14,084 nucleotides of DNA from Lentimicrobiaceae bacterium (GTDB taxonomy: Bacteria > Bacteroidota > Bacteroidia > Bacteroidales > WCHB1-69). Location: contig WRNX01000006.1 in assembly GCA_009776395.1 (NCBI GenBank), positions 1-14,084 of the forward strand, given 5' to 3'. Shown here piece after piece: positions 1 to 6,555 of the stretch (position 1 is its first letter; every line of letters starts with the position of its first letter). The notes below the pieces were generated by a model that saw only the letters and a list, made by a program, of their open reading frames with translations, was not told the DNA's origin and did no database searches. Both the position numbers and the translations under genes were made by a program.

Positions 1-28
1 ATTAATCATTAAACACTAATCATTAAAT
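1..28. repeat. Heptamer array (ATTAATC-type) before the first gene
   Basis: Four 7-bp units (ATTAATC, ATTAAAC, ACTAATC, ATTAAAT) run from the left edge and end about 10 nt before the start codon at 38. They match the TAATCAY family seen before ftsL and mraY. The array may extend beyond the window. Confidence 0.75.
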
Positions 29-37
29 AAAATTTTC

Positions 38-637
38 ATGGAGAAAAAACACGAAAACCTAACTTGGGACGACATCAAAGCGATGTACGCCGAAACAGAC
101 AAACGGTTTAAAGAAACTGAAAGAATTGTGAAAGAAACCAGTAAAAGTTTGAAAGAAACAGAACGTATTCTGAATGAAAAATTTGCTCGCGCTGAAAAAA
201 TGATCGAAAACACCAATAAACAGATTGGGGGCATTTCAAGAAGCAATGGCGAATTTTGCGAAGAGTACTTTATTAACTCTTTTAAAGAAAATCCTACCTT
301 TATGGGCGAAAAGTACGAGCGTGTGATTGACTATCTGAAACCCGACCCCGTAGTAATTAACGATGAATACGATTTAGTGTTGCGAAACGGCAGCACCGTC
401 GTACTCATTGAAATGAAATATAAGGCAAATATTGAAGATGTAGGGAAAATGTTTTCTAAACTACACTCCTACCGTGCCAATTACCCAATGTTTAAAGATT
501 ATAAGGCTTATTTGGCATTGGCATCCTTTCGTTTTCCAACAAAAGTGAGAAAACGCGCCGATGAAGAGGGTGTTGTGCTCATTGAACAAAGAGGCGACAA
601 AATTGAAGTGATTAGCGAAAATATAAAGACGTGGTAA
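38..637 (+). CDS. PD-(D/E)XK nuclease-like protein with coiled-coil N terminus
   Basis: A 199-residue cytoplasmic protein with no signal peptide or membrane segment. Residues about 15-60 are a charged coiled coil containing three consecutive seven-residue repeats, KETERIV, KETSKSL and KETERIL (25-45). The rest resembles the PD-(D/E)XK nuclease fold: a helix with acidic residues (GEFCEEYF, 71-78), then D112 in EYDLVLRNG, and E125 and K127 in IEMKYKA, which fit the D-(x)n-E-x-K catalytic pattern. Proteins of this build (coiled-coil head of variable length, then a nuclease-like domain) are common uncharacterised genes in Bacteroidota and other phyla. No substrate or partner can be named. The ATG at 38 follows an A/T-rich leader and a heptamer array. 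The fold assignment rests on the motif and spacing only, and nuclease activity is inferred. Confidence 0.85.
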   Translation: MEKKHENLTWDDIKAMYAETDKRFKETERIVKETSKSLKETERILNEKFARAEKMIENTNKQIGGISRSNGEFCEEYFINSFKENPTFMGEKYERVIDYLKPDPVVINDEYDLVLRNGSTVVLIEMKYKANIEDVGKMFSKLHSYRANYPMFKDYKAYLALASFRFPTKVRKRADEEGVVLIEQRGDKIEVISENIKTW

Positions 638-640
638 AAA

Positions 641-668
641 ATCATATAAATATATGATTGAAATTTTT
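641..668 (+). terminator. Weak AT-only hairpin with T-run after the nuclease-like gene
   Basis: An 8-bp perfect stem (atcatata/tatatgat) with a 2-nt loop at 641-658 is followed by a short T-run at 664-668. The stem has no G-C core, so it would be a weak terminator at best. It overlaps the proposed -33 element of the next gene. Confidence 0.3.
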
Positions 669-687
669 AAAAAAAATATTTCTTTTG
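658..687 (+). promoter_or_regulatory. Possible Bacteroidota promoter for the T9SS protein
   Basis: TTG at 658-660, a 19-nt spacer, then TTCTTTTG at 680-687. The second box is one mismatch from TAnnTTTG. Transcription would begin near 694, about 30 nt before the ATG at 725. The -7 mismatch makes this tentative. Confidence 0.4.
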
Positions 688-724
688 CCGAATAATTGAG
701 TAAGATTATTCACCAAATTTATTT

Positions 725-2302
725 ATGAAACATTTTAACAAATTTTTGATTTCACTCGCTTTCATCGGCTTGAGCATGAGCGTACTGGCGCAAAACACGT
801 ACATTATTACCGGTAGCGGAGCGCAGTTTACCGCTACTAAGAACGGGACGGCGATACAGACCAACCGCCCGCTCCAATCCATTATTGACGTCATTAAATC
901 CGATGCGGCGGGCGCCGCCTGCACCATTCAGTTTGAAAACGGTACGAATACCTTAAACACTGGAACCAACAGCATCACCTTTAACGGCGGCGTCGGCGGT
1001 ACTGATTGGGGACTCATTACCCTTACGGGGAAAATGACTTCGTCATGCAGCGATTATAGTACAGGTCCTGTATACCTGATAAACGGCGTTTCCATAAACA
1101 GCAAGGCAGATATTACCAACACCGGAGTGGAGTGGGGCAACGTTATTCACAACAATTCCACGGGAACGCTAACGGTGAGCGGCGGAACGCTTTTGGCAAC
1201 AGGACCCGGAGAGGTACATGCCATTTTCAACGAATCCTCCGGAACGGTAAACGTTACCGGCGGAACGATTTCGGTAACAGGGGACGACTATATGAACTGT
1301 GCGATTTACAACGAATCCTCCGGAACGATAAACGTTAGCGGCGGAACGATTTCGAAAGCAGGCTCCCGCGGCAATGCGATTTTCAACACTGCCTCCGGAG
1401 CAATAATAATCAGCGGCGGAACGATTAATGCAACATGCGATATAGAAGCAGTTTACAACATTCGCTCCGGAACGATAGAAGTCAGCGGTGGAACGATTGC
1501 GGCAAAAAGCTGGGCGATTAAAAACGAGGGCGACGGAACGATAGACATCAGCGGCGGAACTATTTCGACAGCAGAGGACTATTATACGCTTTTCAACTAT
1601 GATCCTTCCGGAACGATAACCGTCAGAGGTGGAACGATTACAGGCATAAAAACGATTTGGGGCAATGCCGGAATGGTGAACATCAGCGGCGGCATGATAC
1701 TCGCCAAAGAGGGCTACGCCATTCGCCACGCCGGCGGCACGATAACCATCAGCGGCGGCATCGTATTTGCCTACGGCAAAAATGAAACCGACGTCATCGA
1801 AGGAGGCGTCTATACGCAAAACGGCAACGCCGTCATCATCGCGTGGAACAAGGAAGCAAGTCCACTCACCTACGCAGCAGGCACCAGCAACGACATCTTC
1901 AAATCCCCCGCCGCCGCCTCAGCCCTCTGGGCGAAACAGGACGGCAACAGCGGCATCGCCGTCAAATACGGCGCCACCGACGGCTTCATCCCCATAGCAG
2001 GCGTAACCGTAACCGGCGTCAGCATCGAAGATGACGTTGCGCGCAACGTCTGTGCGGTGTATCCGAACCCGACGAGCGGGGAATTGAGAATTGAGAATGG
2101 AGAATTGAGAATTGAGAATGTGGAAATATTTGATGTTTACGGTAGAAATGTAGGGTCTAAATTCCCCTCCAAAAATTTGGAGGGGTGGCAGCCGCAGGCT
2201 GACGGGGTGGTTTTGGATATTTCCCATTTTCCCGCAGGCATTTATTTTGTAAAAATCCACACCGAAAGCGGAATGGTAACGAAAAAGGTGGTGAAAGAGT
2301 GA
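725..2302 (+). CDS. Secreted beta-helix repeat protein with T9SS C-terminal sorting domain
   Basis: A 525-residue exported protein. Residues 1-22 form a Sec signal peptide (basic start, hydrophobic core, likely cleavage before Q23). Nine degenerate repeats follow, with the motif V/I-S-G-G-T-I near residues 152, 178, 205, 230, 254, 276, 301, 321 and 343. The 20-27 residue period is typical of a right-handed beta-helix as in adhesin-like surface proteins. Residues 442-525 are a type A T9SS sorting domain: VYPNPTSG, EIFDVYGR, LDISHFPAGIYFVKI and a final KKVVKE. The protein would cross the inner membrane by Sec and the outer membrane by T9SS, where the tail is removed. Two repeat-derived stretches lie inside the tail (residues 453-466 and 478-496). 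The stop codon TGA is the first triplet of a heptamer array. The ligand or substrate is not visible. Confidence 0.88.
   Translation: MKHFNKFLISLAFIGLSMSVLAQNTYIITGSGAQFTATKNGTAIQTNRPLQSIIDVIKSDAAGAACTIQFENGTNTLNTGTNSITFNGGVGGTDWGLITLTGKMTSSCSDYSTGPVYLINGVSINSKADITNTGVEWGNVIHNNSTGTLTVSGGTLLATGPGEVHAIFNESSGTVNVTGGTISVTGDDYMNCAIYNESSGTINVSGGTISKAGSRGNAIFNTASGAIIISGGTINATCDIEAVYNIRSGTIEVSGGTIAAKSWAIKNEGDGTIDISGGTISTAEDYYTLFNYDPSGTITVRGGTITGIKTIWGNAGMVNISGGMILAKEGYAIRHAGGTITISGGIVFAYGKNETDVIEGGVYTQNGNAVIIAWNKEASPLTYAAGTSNDIFKSPAAASALWAKQDGNSGIAVKYGATDGFIPIAGVTVTGVSIEDDVARNVCAVYPNPTSGELRIENGELRIENVEIFDVYGRNVGSKFPSKNLEGWQPQADGVVLDISHFPAGIYFVKIHTESGMVTKKVVKE
2081..2115. repeat. Heptamer array GAATTGA x5 inside the T9SS tail
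   Basis: Five tandem 7-bp units: GAATTGA, GAATTGA, GAATGGA, GAATTGA, GAATTGA. Because three units equal 21 nt, the array encodes a seven-residue peptide repeat, ELRIENG then ELRIENV (453-466). The third unit differs by T to G at 2099, exactly where the consensus TGA would be in frame. Confidence 0.9.
2157..2218 (-). repeat. Fragment of the multi-hairpin element inside the T9SS tail
   Basis: This stretch aligns with 2439-2496 of the intergenic element. It has a 10-bp stem (CCCCTCCAAA/TTTGGAGGGG, 2164-2185), then a CAGCC/GGCTG hairpin, then the GACGGGGTGGTTT edge matching GACGGGGTAGTTT. It is read in frame as residues 478-496 of the sorting domain. The orientation is that of the 2377-2496 copy. 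Confidence 0.8.
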
Positions 2303-2376
2303 TTAGTGATTAGTGATTAATGATTAATGATTAATGATTAATGATTAGTGGCTAGTGATTAGTTGAAAGTTGAGAG
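2300..2376. repeat. Heptamer array TGATTAR x9 plus TTGARAG x2
   Basis: Eleven consecutive 7-bp units: TGATTAG x2, TGATTAA x4, TGATTAG, TGGCTAG, TGATTAG, then TTGAAAG and TTGAGAG. The first TGA is the stop codon of the upstream T9SS gene. Any TGATTAA array carries stops in all three frames on both strands. The array joins directly to the multi-hairpin element at 2377. Confidence 0.92.
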
Positions 2377-2496
2377 TAGTGGGGCAGAGTCCCGTAGGGA
2401 CTCCACTTTATCCCGTAGGCTGAAGCCTACGGTTAATAATAATCCCTTTCAAATTTTGAAGGGGTGTCGCCGCAAGGCGACGGGGTAGTTTATATA
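2377..2496 (-). repeat. Multi-hairpin intergenic element, copy A
   Basis: Four hairpins in a row: AGTCCC/GGGACT (2388-2402), CCGTAGGC/GCCTACGG (2413-2432), CCCTTTCAAA/TTTTGAAGGG (about 2444-2463) and GTCGCC/GGCGAC with a GCAA tetraloop (2466-2481), ending at TAGTTTATATA. The reverse complement aligns with copies at 5966-6094 and 10105-10233. No coding potential is evident. It may act as an mRNA 3' structure for the T9SS gene or be a mobile repeat, which the sequence alone does not decide. Confidence 0.85.
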
Positions 2497-2736
2497 CCTG
2501 AGTTCCGTTTAAGGACAGGTAACATTGCAGGCATTATATGAAACATTAATTTTAAACGCCAAGTACACAAAGAGTTTACGCAAAGGTCGCAAATAGTAGA
2601 ATATAAAGAGATGAGATTCATAACGAAATTGTGCACTGCACGATGGCGTGAGTGTTCAATCTCACAGATATTTTTCAATTGGTCATTAAATTTTCAATTA
2701 ATCTTTCTTCAATTTGTGTTTCTTTTAAAACAATAA
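2497..2736. other. Non-coding stretch before hydF with a CGCAAAG-type repeat piece
   Basis: No credible gene. Positions 2554-2594 contain words such as AACGCCAAG, ACACAAAG, ACGCAAAG and TCGCAAA. These resemble the palindromic repeat inside hydF (3476-3567). The remainder up to the hydF promoter is AT-rich with no recognised signal. Confidence 0.5.
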
Positions 2737-2769
2737 TTTGAAAATAAGGCACAAAAAAAACTATTTTTG
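2737..2769 (+). promoter_or_regulatory. Bacteroidota promoter of hydF
   Basis: TTTG at 2737-2740, a 21-nt spacer, and a perfect TAnnTTTG box (TATTTTTG) at 2762-2769. Transcription should begin near 2776. That supports the start codon at 2789 and excludes the upstream in-frame ATG at 2738, which lies inside the promoter. Confidence 0.72.
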
Positions 2770-2788
2770 CCAACTTTTTAATTTAGAA

Positions 2789-4060
2789 ATGAAAAACCTA
2801 AACTCACAACCTCATATCGGTATTTTTGGGCGGCGCAACAACGGAAAAAGCGCCCTCATTAATGCGCTCACCGGACAAGAGATTGCCATCGTTTCCGAAG
2901 TTCCGGGAACTACCACCGACCCCGTGAAAAAATCTATGGAAATTTTTGGGATTGGTCCCGTAGTGCTTATTGATACCGCCGGAATTGATGATGAAAATGA
3001 ATTAGGAAAAAAACGGGTAGAAAAAACAGAAAATGTTCTTAAACAGATTGATTTGGCAATTCTTCTCATTACTCATTACCAATATGATGAGATAGAGAAA
3101 AATTTGATTGCCAAACTTCGTGTTTTAGACACACCATTTATTATCGTGAATAATAAATCGGATATTGTTGAAATAAAGGATATTACTTTTGAAAATGAAT
3201 CGGTTATTTCAATAAGTGCCAAAACAGGAGCAGGGATTTCCGAATTGGTGGAACTATTAAAACAGAAAATTCCGGTTTCTGCTTATCATACTCATTCTTT
3301 ATTAGAAGGTATTGTAAAAGAAAACGATACGGTGTTGCTCATTACGCCCATTGACAGTGCAGCACCGGAAGGCAGGCTAATTTTGCCGCAAGTGCAAACC
3401 ATTCGCGCAATTTTAGACCAAAATGCTGTTGCAATAGTAATGAAAGAGGATCAGATTACAAGTGGATTGTTTTTTAACCGCAAAGTGCGAAAAGAAACCG
3501 CAAAGTGCACAAAGAAAAATAATTCTATAATAAATACTTTGTGTTCTTTGCGAAAAACCTTTGCGTTCAAAAAAAATCAATCCATAAAGCCCGATTTAGT
3601 AATTACCGACAGTCAGGTGTTTAAGAGTGTGGCGCCGCACATTCCGCCGGAGATACCATTAACCAGTTTCAGTATTTTATTAGCAAGATATAAAGGAGAT
3701 TATGAGAATTATGTAAAAGGAACTCCACAAATTGAGAACCTAAAAGATGGCGATTTGATACTCATTATGGAATCATGCACACACTTAACCTCGTGCGAAG
3801 ATATTGGACGAGTAAAAATTCCGAAGCTTCTCCAAGAGTACATCGGAAAAAACCTTCATTTTGATTTTGTTTCGGGTTTAAATCCCATTGAAAATATTAA
3901 TACATACGCATTGGTAGTGCAGTGCGGCGGTTGTATGATTACTAAAAAACAGATTCTTAACCGGTTAAAACCTGCGGTTGATGCCGGCATACCGATTACC
4001 AATTACGGAATGTTGCTGGCGTATATTTCCGGTTTGAAAGAATTTTCACAAATACAATAA
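2789..4060 (+). CDS. hydF: [FeFe]-hydrogenase maturation GTPase HydF
   Basis: A 423-residue cytoplasmic scaffold GTPase that, with HydE and HydG, assembles the di-iron part of the H-cluster and delivers it to [FeFe]-hydrogenase. The GTPase domain shows the P-loop GRRNNGKS (14-21), PGTTTD (39-44), DTAG (62-65) and NNKSD (121-125). The dimerisation domain carries KPDLVITDSQVF (267-278). The iron-sulfur domain has C330 and H332 in ESCTH and C379 and C382 in CGGC, the family's cluster ligands. The start at 2789 is chosen because the promoter box ends at 2769. Residues about 230-260 are a very basic extra segment encoded by a palindromic repeat. It falls in the variable link before the dimerisation domain, so all motifs are kept. 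No hydE or hydG lies in the window. It is probably a single-gene transcript. Confidence 0.95.
   Translation: MKNLNSQPHIGIFGRRNNGKSALINALTGQEIAIVSEVPGTTTDPVKKSMEIFGIGPVVLIDTAGIDDENELGKKRVEKTENVLKQIDLAILLITHYQYDEIEKNLIAKLRVLDTPFIIVNNKSDIVEIKDITFENESVISISAKTGAGISELVELLKQKIPVSAYHTHSLLEGIVKENDTVLLITPIDSAAPEGRLILPQVQTIRAILDQNAVAIVMKEDQITSGLFFNRKVRKETAKCTKKNNSIINTLCSLRKTFAFKKNQSIKPDLVITDSQVFKSVAPHIPPEIPLTSFSILLARYKGDYENYVKGTPQIENLKDGDLILIMESCTHLTSCEDIGRVKIPKLLQEYIGKNLHFDFVSGLNPIENINTYALVVQCGGCMITKKQILNRLKPAVDAGIPITNYGMLLAYISGLKEFSQIQ
3476..3567. repeat. Palindromic repeat inserted in frame in hydF
   Basis: The arm CGCAAAGTGCACAAAG (3499-3514) pairs with CTTTGTGTTCTTTGCG (3537-3552) at 14 of 16 positions, around an AT-rich loop. 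An outer arm AACCGCAAAG (3476-3485) pairs with CTTTGCGTT (3559-3567). It encodes about 31 residues rich in Lys and Arg that HydF proteins generally lack at this point. Related words occur between genes at 2554-2594. Confidence 0.8.
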
Positions 4061-4493
4061 TGAAAGAAAATATTTATTAACCAGAGTTCCGTAAAAGAAT
4101 TAAGGTTACATCCTCATTTTTTAAGTGTGTTTCATTTCGAACGCAGCGAGGAATCTCAATATTTTGGTAATCAATATAATAATAATCTTAAAACGAAATC
4201 TGGGTTTGTTATACCCTTTTTCCAAAATTTTCCAAAAAATACCAAAACTTCAATTTTTCTTCCAAAAAATTCCATGCTTTTATATAATAATTTATAATAA
4301 AAATCTATATAATTGAATAGCAATTAAATATATTTTTGAGTTTATTTTGATATTATTACATTGAATACAAATAATTTAATTAAAAATATATTGTTAATAA
4401 GTTTTTTTTATCCATTCATTTCCAGAAATTATTTTATTGTAAATCAATATTATATATATAATAAATTGAGTTTAATAAAAAAAATATTAATAA
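4061..4493. other. AT-rich intergenic gap between hydF and mraZ
   Basis: I see no convincing gene here. Positions 4126-4157 (TTTCATTTCGAACGCAGCG and following GGAATCTC) resemble a short dispersed repeat that I recall from Bacteroidota genomes, unverified. From about 4200 the sequence is almost pure A/T with poly-A and poly-T runs. A 63-codon open frame at 4125-4316 has low-complexity composition and is not called as a gene. Confidence 0.5.
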
Positions 4494-4526
4494 TTTGGAG
4501 TTGATAAAAATATTATTTTATTTTTG
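4494..4526 (+). promoter_or_regulatory. Bacteroidota promoter of the mraZ/dcw operon
   Basis: TTTG at 4494-4497, a 21-nt spacer, and a perfect TAnnTTTG box (TATTTTTG) at 4519-4526, the same spacing and box as the hydF promoter. The start of transcription is expected near 4533, about 16 nt before the ATG at 4549. No obvious MraZ-type direct repeats are seen next to it. Confidence 0.7.
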
Positions 4527-4548
4527 TCGCGGATTATTAATTACAAAA

Positions 4549-5022
4549 ATGTTAAACTTAGAATTCAATTTTTGGGAAATTACCATAGAAAAGTACGGAA
4601 GGCTCAAACTGCCCACCGCTTTGCTTAAGTCGTTACCGGAAGATGAACGTCAAAAATTTGTAGTAACACACGGGTTTGGGCAACACATCATGCTGTGGAC
4701 AGATACCGCTTTTCGGAAAAAAATGGAGTTTCTTAATTCGTTGAACCAAGATTCTATCGAAGTGAAAAAATATCGCAACGCCTTTCTTCGCAATATGGCA
4801 TTTGTGGAATGCGATAACCAAGATCGTTTTGTGATTCCAAAACCGCTTATGGATTACTATAAAATTCATAAAGACGCTGTACTCCTGCTTGCTAACGGAA
4901 AAATTGAACTTTGGAACGCAGCCGAATATCATACTCAATTTGGCATTACCCCAGATGAATTAAACATCATGAACGAAAAAATGCACAGTACTCACCAAAA
5001 CCTCTCTTTTGAAACCTTTTAA
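4549..5022 (+). CDS. mraZ: MraZ-like transcriptional regulator of the dcw cluster
   Basis: A 157-residue protein of two AbrB-like/SpoVT half-domains. The first has EKYGRLKLPTAL (14-25) and the second DNQDRFVIPKPL (89-100); each fits the D-x-x-GR-x-x-[IL]P signature loosely. MraZ proteins form rings that bind short DNA repeats upstream of their own gene and regulate the division and cell-wall operon. The start is placed at 4549 because a longer reading from a TTG at 4495 would begin within the promoter. It is the first gene of the operon, 14 nt before rsmH. The C-terminal about 20 residues are polar and poorly conserved. The key glycine of the first signature is kept but that of the second is Asp92, which is unusual. 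Confidence 0.9.
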   Translation: MLNLEFNFWEITIEKYGRLKLPTALLKSLPEDERQKFVVTHGFGQHIMLWTDTAFRKKMEFLNSLNQDSIEVKKYRNAFLRNMAFVECDNQDRFVIPKPLMDYYKIHKDAVLLLANGKIELWNAAEYHTQFGITPDELNIMNEKMHSTHQNLSFETF

Positions 5023-5036
5023 TCATTATATAATAT

Positions 5037-5939
5037 ATGTATCATCAACCCGTGCTCTTGCAAGAAACCATAACGGGATTAGTAAACAACCTTGACGGCG
5101 TTTACGTTGATGTTACATTCGGCGGCGGCGGACATGCCAAAGAAATTCTAAATAAACTTTCATCTGAGGGAAAATTAATAGGATTTGACCAGGATAAAGA
5201 CGCTTTAAAAAATGTGATAAACGATTCGCGTTTTCAGTTTGTGCAAAGCAATTTTAAAAATCTGAAAAAATATTTGCAGTTTTATAAAGCTTATCCCGTG
5301 GATGGTATTTTGGCAGACCTTGGCGTTTCCTCACATCAGTTTGACGAACCCCAACGCGGCTTTTCTTACCGATTTGACGAAAACTTAGATATGCGGATGG
5401 ACACAAACAAAGAAACAACAGCAGCAGAGATTATCAATACCTATCCAAACCAAAAATTAGCAAAACTGTTATTCGCATACGGTGAAGTGTTATATGCTCA
5501 CAAAATTGCTACACTCATCGAAAAATCAAGACAAATTAGCCCCATACAAACCACAGGAAAATTAGCGGAAATTTTAATTCCTGCACTTCCCAAAGGGAAA
5601 GAAAACAAAATATTATCCCAAATTTTTCAAGCATTGCGTATAGAAGTGAACGCCGAAATGGATGCCCTGCAATTGCTTTTAGAACAATCTGTGGAAGCGC
5701 TAAAACCCGAAGGAAGAATCGCCATTATTTCTTACCACTCTTTGGAAGACCGATTGGTGAAAAACTTCTTCAAAACCGGAAACGCCGAAGGAAAACTACA
5801 TAAAGACTTTTACGGCAACCCCTTAACTCCATTCAAACTCATTACCAAAAAAGCAATAACTCCAACAGAGGAAGAAATTGAAACAAACCCAAGAGCAAGA
5901 AGCGCGAAACTACGAATCGCAGAAAGAATTAAGAATTAA
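5037..5939 (+). CDS. rsmH: 16S rRNA (cytosine1402-N4)-methyltransferase RsmH
   Basis: A 300-residue S-adenosylmethionine enzyme (also called MraW) that methylates N4 of C1402 in the P-site region of 16S rRNA. Visible motifs are the SAM loop GGGGHA (29-34), DLGVSSHQFDE (94-104) with RGFSYRFDENLDMRMD following, ISYHSLEDRLVKNFF (231-245), and the family's terminal NPRARSAKLRIAER (284-297). Length is normal. The ATG at 5037 fits the conserved YHQPVLLQE start. The last codons and the stop lie in GAATTAA heptamers (5926-5946), so the final residues IKN are probably repeat-derived. It is transcribed with mraZ and is separated from ftsL by a composite repeat of about 240 nt. Confidence 0.97.
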   Translation: MYHQPVLLQETITGLVNNLDGVYVDVTFGGGGHAKEILNKLSSEGKLIGFDQDKDALKNVINDSRFQFVQSNFKNLKKYLQFYKAYPVDGILADLGVSSHQFDEPQRGFSYRFDENLDMRMDTNKETTAAEIINTYPNQKLAKLLFAYGEVLYAHKIATLIEKSRQISPIQTTGKLAEILIPALPKGKENKILSQIFQALRIEVNAEMDALQLLLEQSVEALKPEGRIAIISYHSLEDRLVKNFFKTGNAEGKLHKDFYGNPLTPFKLITKKAITPTEEEIETNPRARSAKLRIAERIKN

Positions 5940-5946
5940 GAATGAA
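5926..5946. repeat. Short heptamer array GAATTAA at the rsmH stop
   Basis: Units GAATTAA, GAATTAA, GAATGAA. The second unit supplies the TAA stop of rsmH (5937-5939). The sequence family is the same as the GAATTGA array in the T9SS gene. Confidence 0.65.
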
Positions 5947-5965
5947 CAATTATGGAATATCTTTT

Positions 5966-6094
5966 ATATAAACTACCCCGATTTTGTTTCACAAAATCAC
6001 CCCCTCAAAATTTGAAGGGGATTTATCCCTCCCACATCCGTAGGTTAAAACCTACGGCTAATAAAGTGGCGTCCCTGCAGGACTCCGCCCCACT
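5966..6094 (+). repeat. Multi-hairpin intergenic element, copy B
   Basis: Begins ATATAAACTACCCC and contains hairpins GATTTTGT/ACAAAATC (5980-5998), an imperfect CCCC..AAA/TTTGAAGGGG stem, CCGTAGGTT/AACCTACGG, and a GTCC/GGAC stem. It is nearly identical to copy C at 10105-10233 and more diverged from copy A (2377-2496, opposite strand). Its 3' end joins a heptamer array. Confidence 0.88.
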
Positions 6095-6176
6095 ACTCTC
6101 AACTCTCAACTCTCAACTAATCATTAATCATTAATCACTAATCACTAATCACTAATCATTAATCACTAATCACTAA
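6095..6176. repeat. Heptamer array ACTCTCA x3 and TAATCAY x8 before ftsL
   Basis: ACTCTCA units at 6095-6115 are followed by eight TAATCAT/TAATCAC units at 6118-6173 and a final TAA. The array ends four nucleotides before the ftsL ATG, so it forms nearly all of the proximal leader. The order hairpins, ACTCTCA, TAATCAY is the same as in copies A (reverse) and C. Confidence 0.92.
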
Positions 6177-6180
6177 AAAA

Positions 6181-6483
6181 ATGTTTTTCAAATTTTTAAG
6201 CGGCGACTTTTTAAACCACCCACGATTGCAAAAATGGTATCCTTACCTTTTGTTGCTGATTCTGTTAGCAATAATCTCTATTGTGAACGAAAAAATTATC
6301 AATCATAAATATGCCATCATCCAAAAAAAACAATATGAATACAAAATGGCGCTCAACCAACTGAAAGAGAACAATATATATCTTCCATATTACCAAAAGA
6401 AAACAATTAGAGAAAAGGCAAATAAACGCGGATTTATTGAAAATCATAAAAATATGTACAAAATAGTAGTGAATAATGATTAA
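6181..6483 (+). CDS. ftsL: FtsL-like division protein, single membrane segment
   Basis: A 100-residue bitopic membrane protein. Residues 1-19 are a short cytoplasmic part with LSGDFLNHPRLQKW, 20-37 the membrane segment (YPYLLLLILLAIISIVNE), and 38-100 a periplasmic part with a coiled-coil tendency (KKQYEYKMALNQLKENN). FtsL joins FtsQ and the DivIC/FtsB-type protein at the septum and helps activate the FtsW-FtsI synthase. Sequence conservation in this family is low, so the call rests on size, topology, the SGDFL stretch typical of Bacteroidota forms, and position between rsmH and ftsI. The stop TAA lies within the first TGATTAA unit of a heptamer array, so the last residues (NND) are probably repeat-derived. 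Confidence 0.85.
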   Translation: MFFKFLSGDFLNHPRLQKWYPYLLLLILLAIISIVNEKIINHKYAIIQKKQYEYKMALNQLKENNIYLPYYQKKTIREKANKRGFIENHKNMYKIVVNND

Positions 6484-6511
6484 TGATTAATGATTAGTGA
6501 TTAATGATTAG
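6477..6511. repeat. Heptamer array TGATTAR x5 at the ftsL stop
   Basis: TGATTAA, TGATTAA, TGATTAG, TGATTAA, TGATTAG. The first unit contains the ftsL stop codon (6481-6483). It is the same family as the arrays at 2300 and 12196. Confidence 0.92.
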
Positions 6512-6518
6512 TATAAAA

Positions 6519-6546
6519 CTTGTAACTCGTAACTTGTAACTTGTAA
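6519..6546. repeat. Heptamer array CTTGTAA x4 before ftsI
   Basis: CTTGTAA, CTCGTAA, CTTGTAA, CTTGTAA, ending about ten nucleotides before the ftsI ATG at 6556. The 7-bp period is the same as the neighbouring arrays but the unit sequence differs. Confidence 0.9.
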
Positions 6547-6555
6547 CTAAAAAAC

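Noticed and set aside
1169..1819. Long open frame on the minus strand opposite the beta-helix repeats
   Set aside because: It mirrors the repetitive coding DNA of the T9SS gene and has no domain or signal of its own.
2300..2376. Tandem short units suggesting a CRISPR-like array
   Set aside because: Units are 7 bp and contiguous, without spacers, so they are simple tandem heptamers.
2377..2496. Riboswitch or known structured RNA
   Set aside because: The hairpin series matches no riboswitch I recognise, and copies occur both after and before unrelated genes.
2497..4115. Shared word GAGTTCCGT at 2500 and 4084 as another dispersed repeat
   Set aside because: Only about 11 nt match clearly and the flanks diverge, so it could be chance.
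4125..4316. 63-codon open frame between hydF and mraZ
   Set aside because: Low-complexity AT-driven composition, begins in a dispersed-repeat-like stretch, no recognisable domain.
5952..6134. 60-codon open frame downstream of rsmH
   Set aside because: It runs through the hairpin element and heptamers, so it is repeat sequence rather than a gene.
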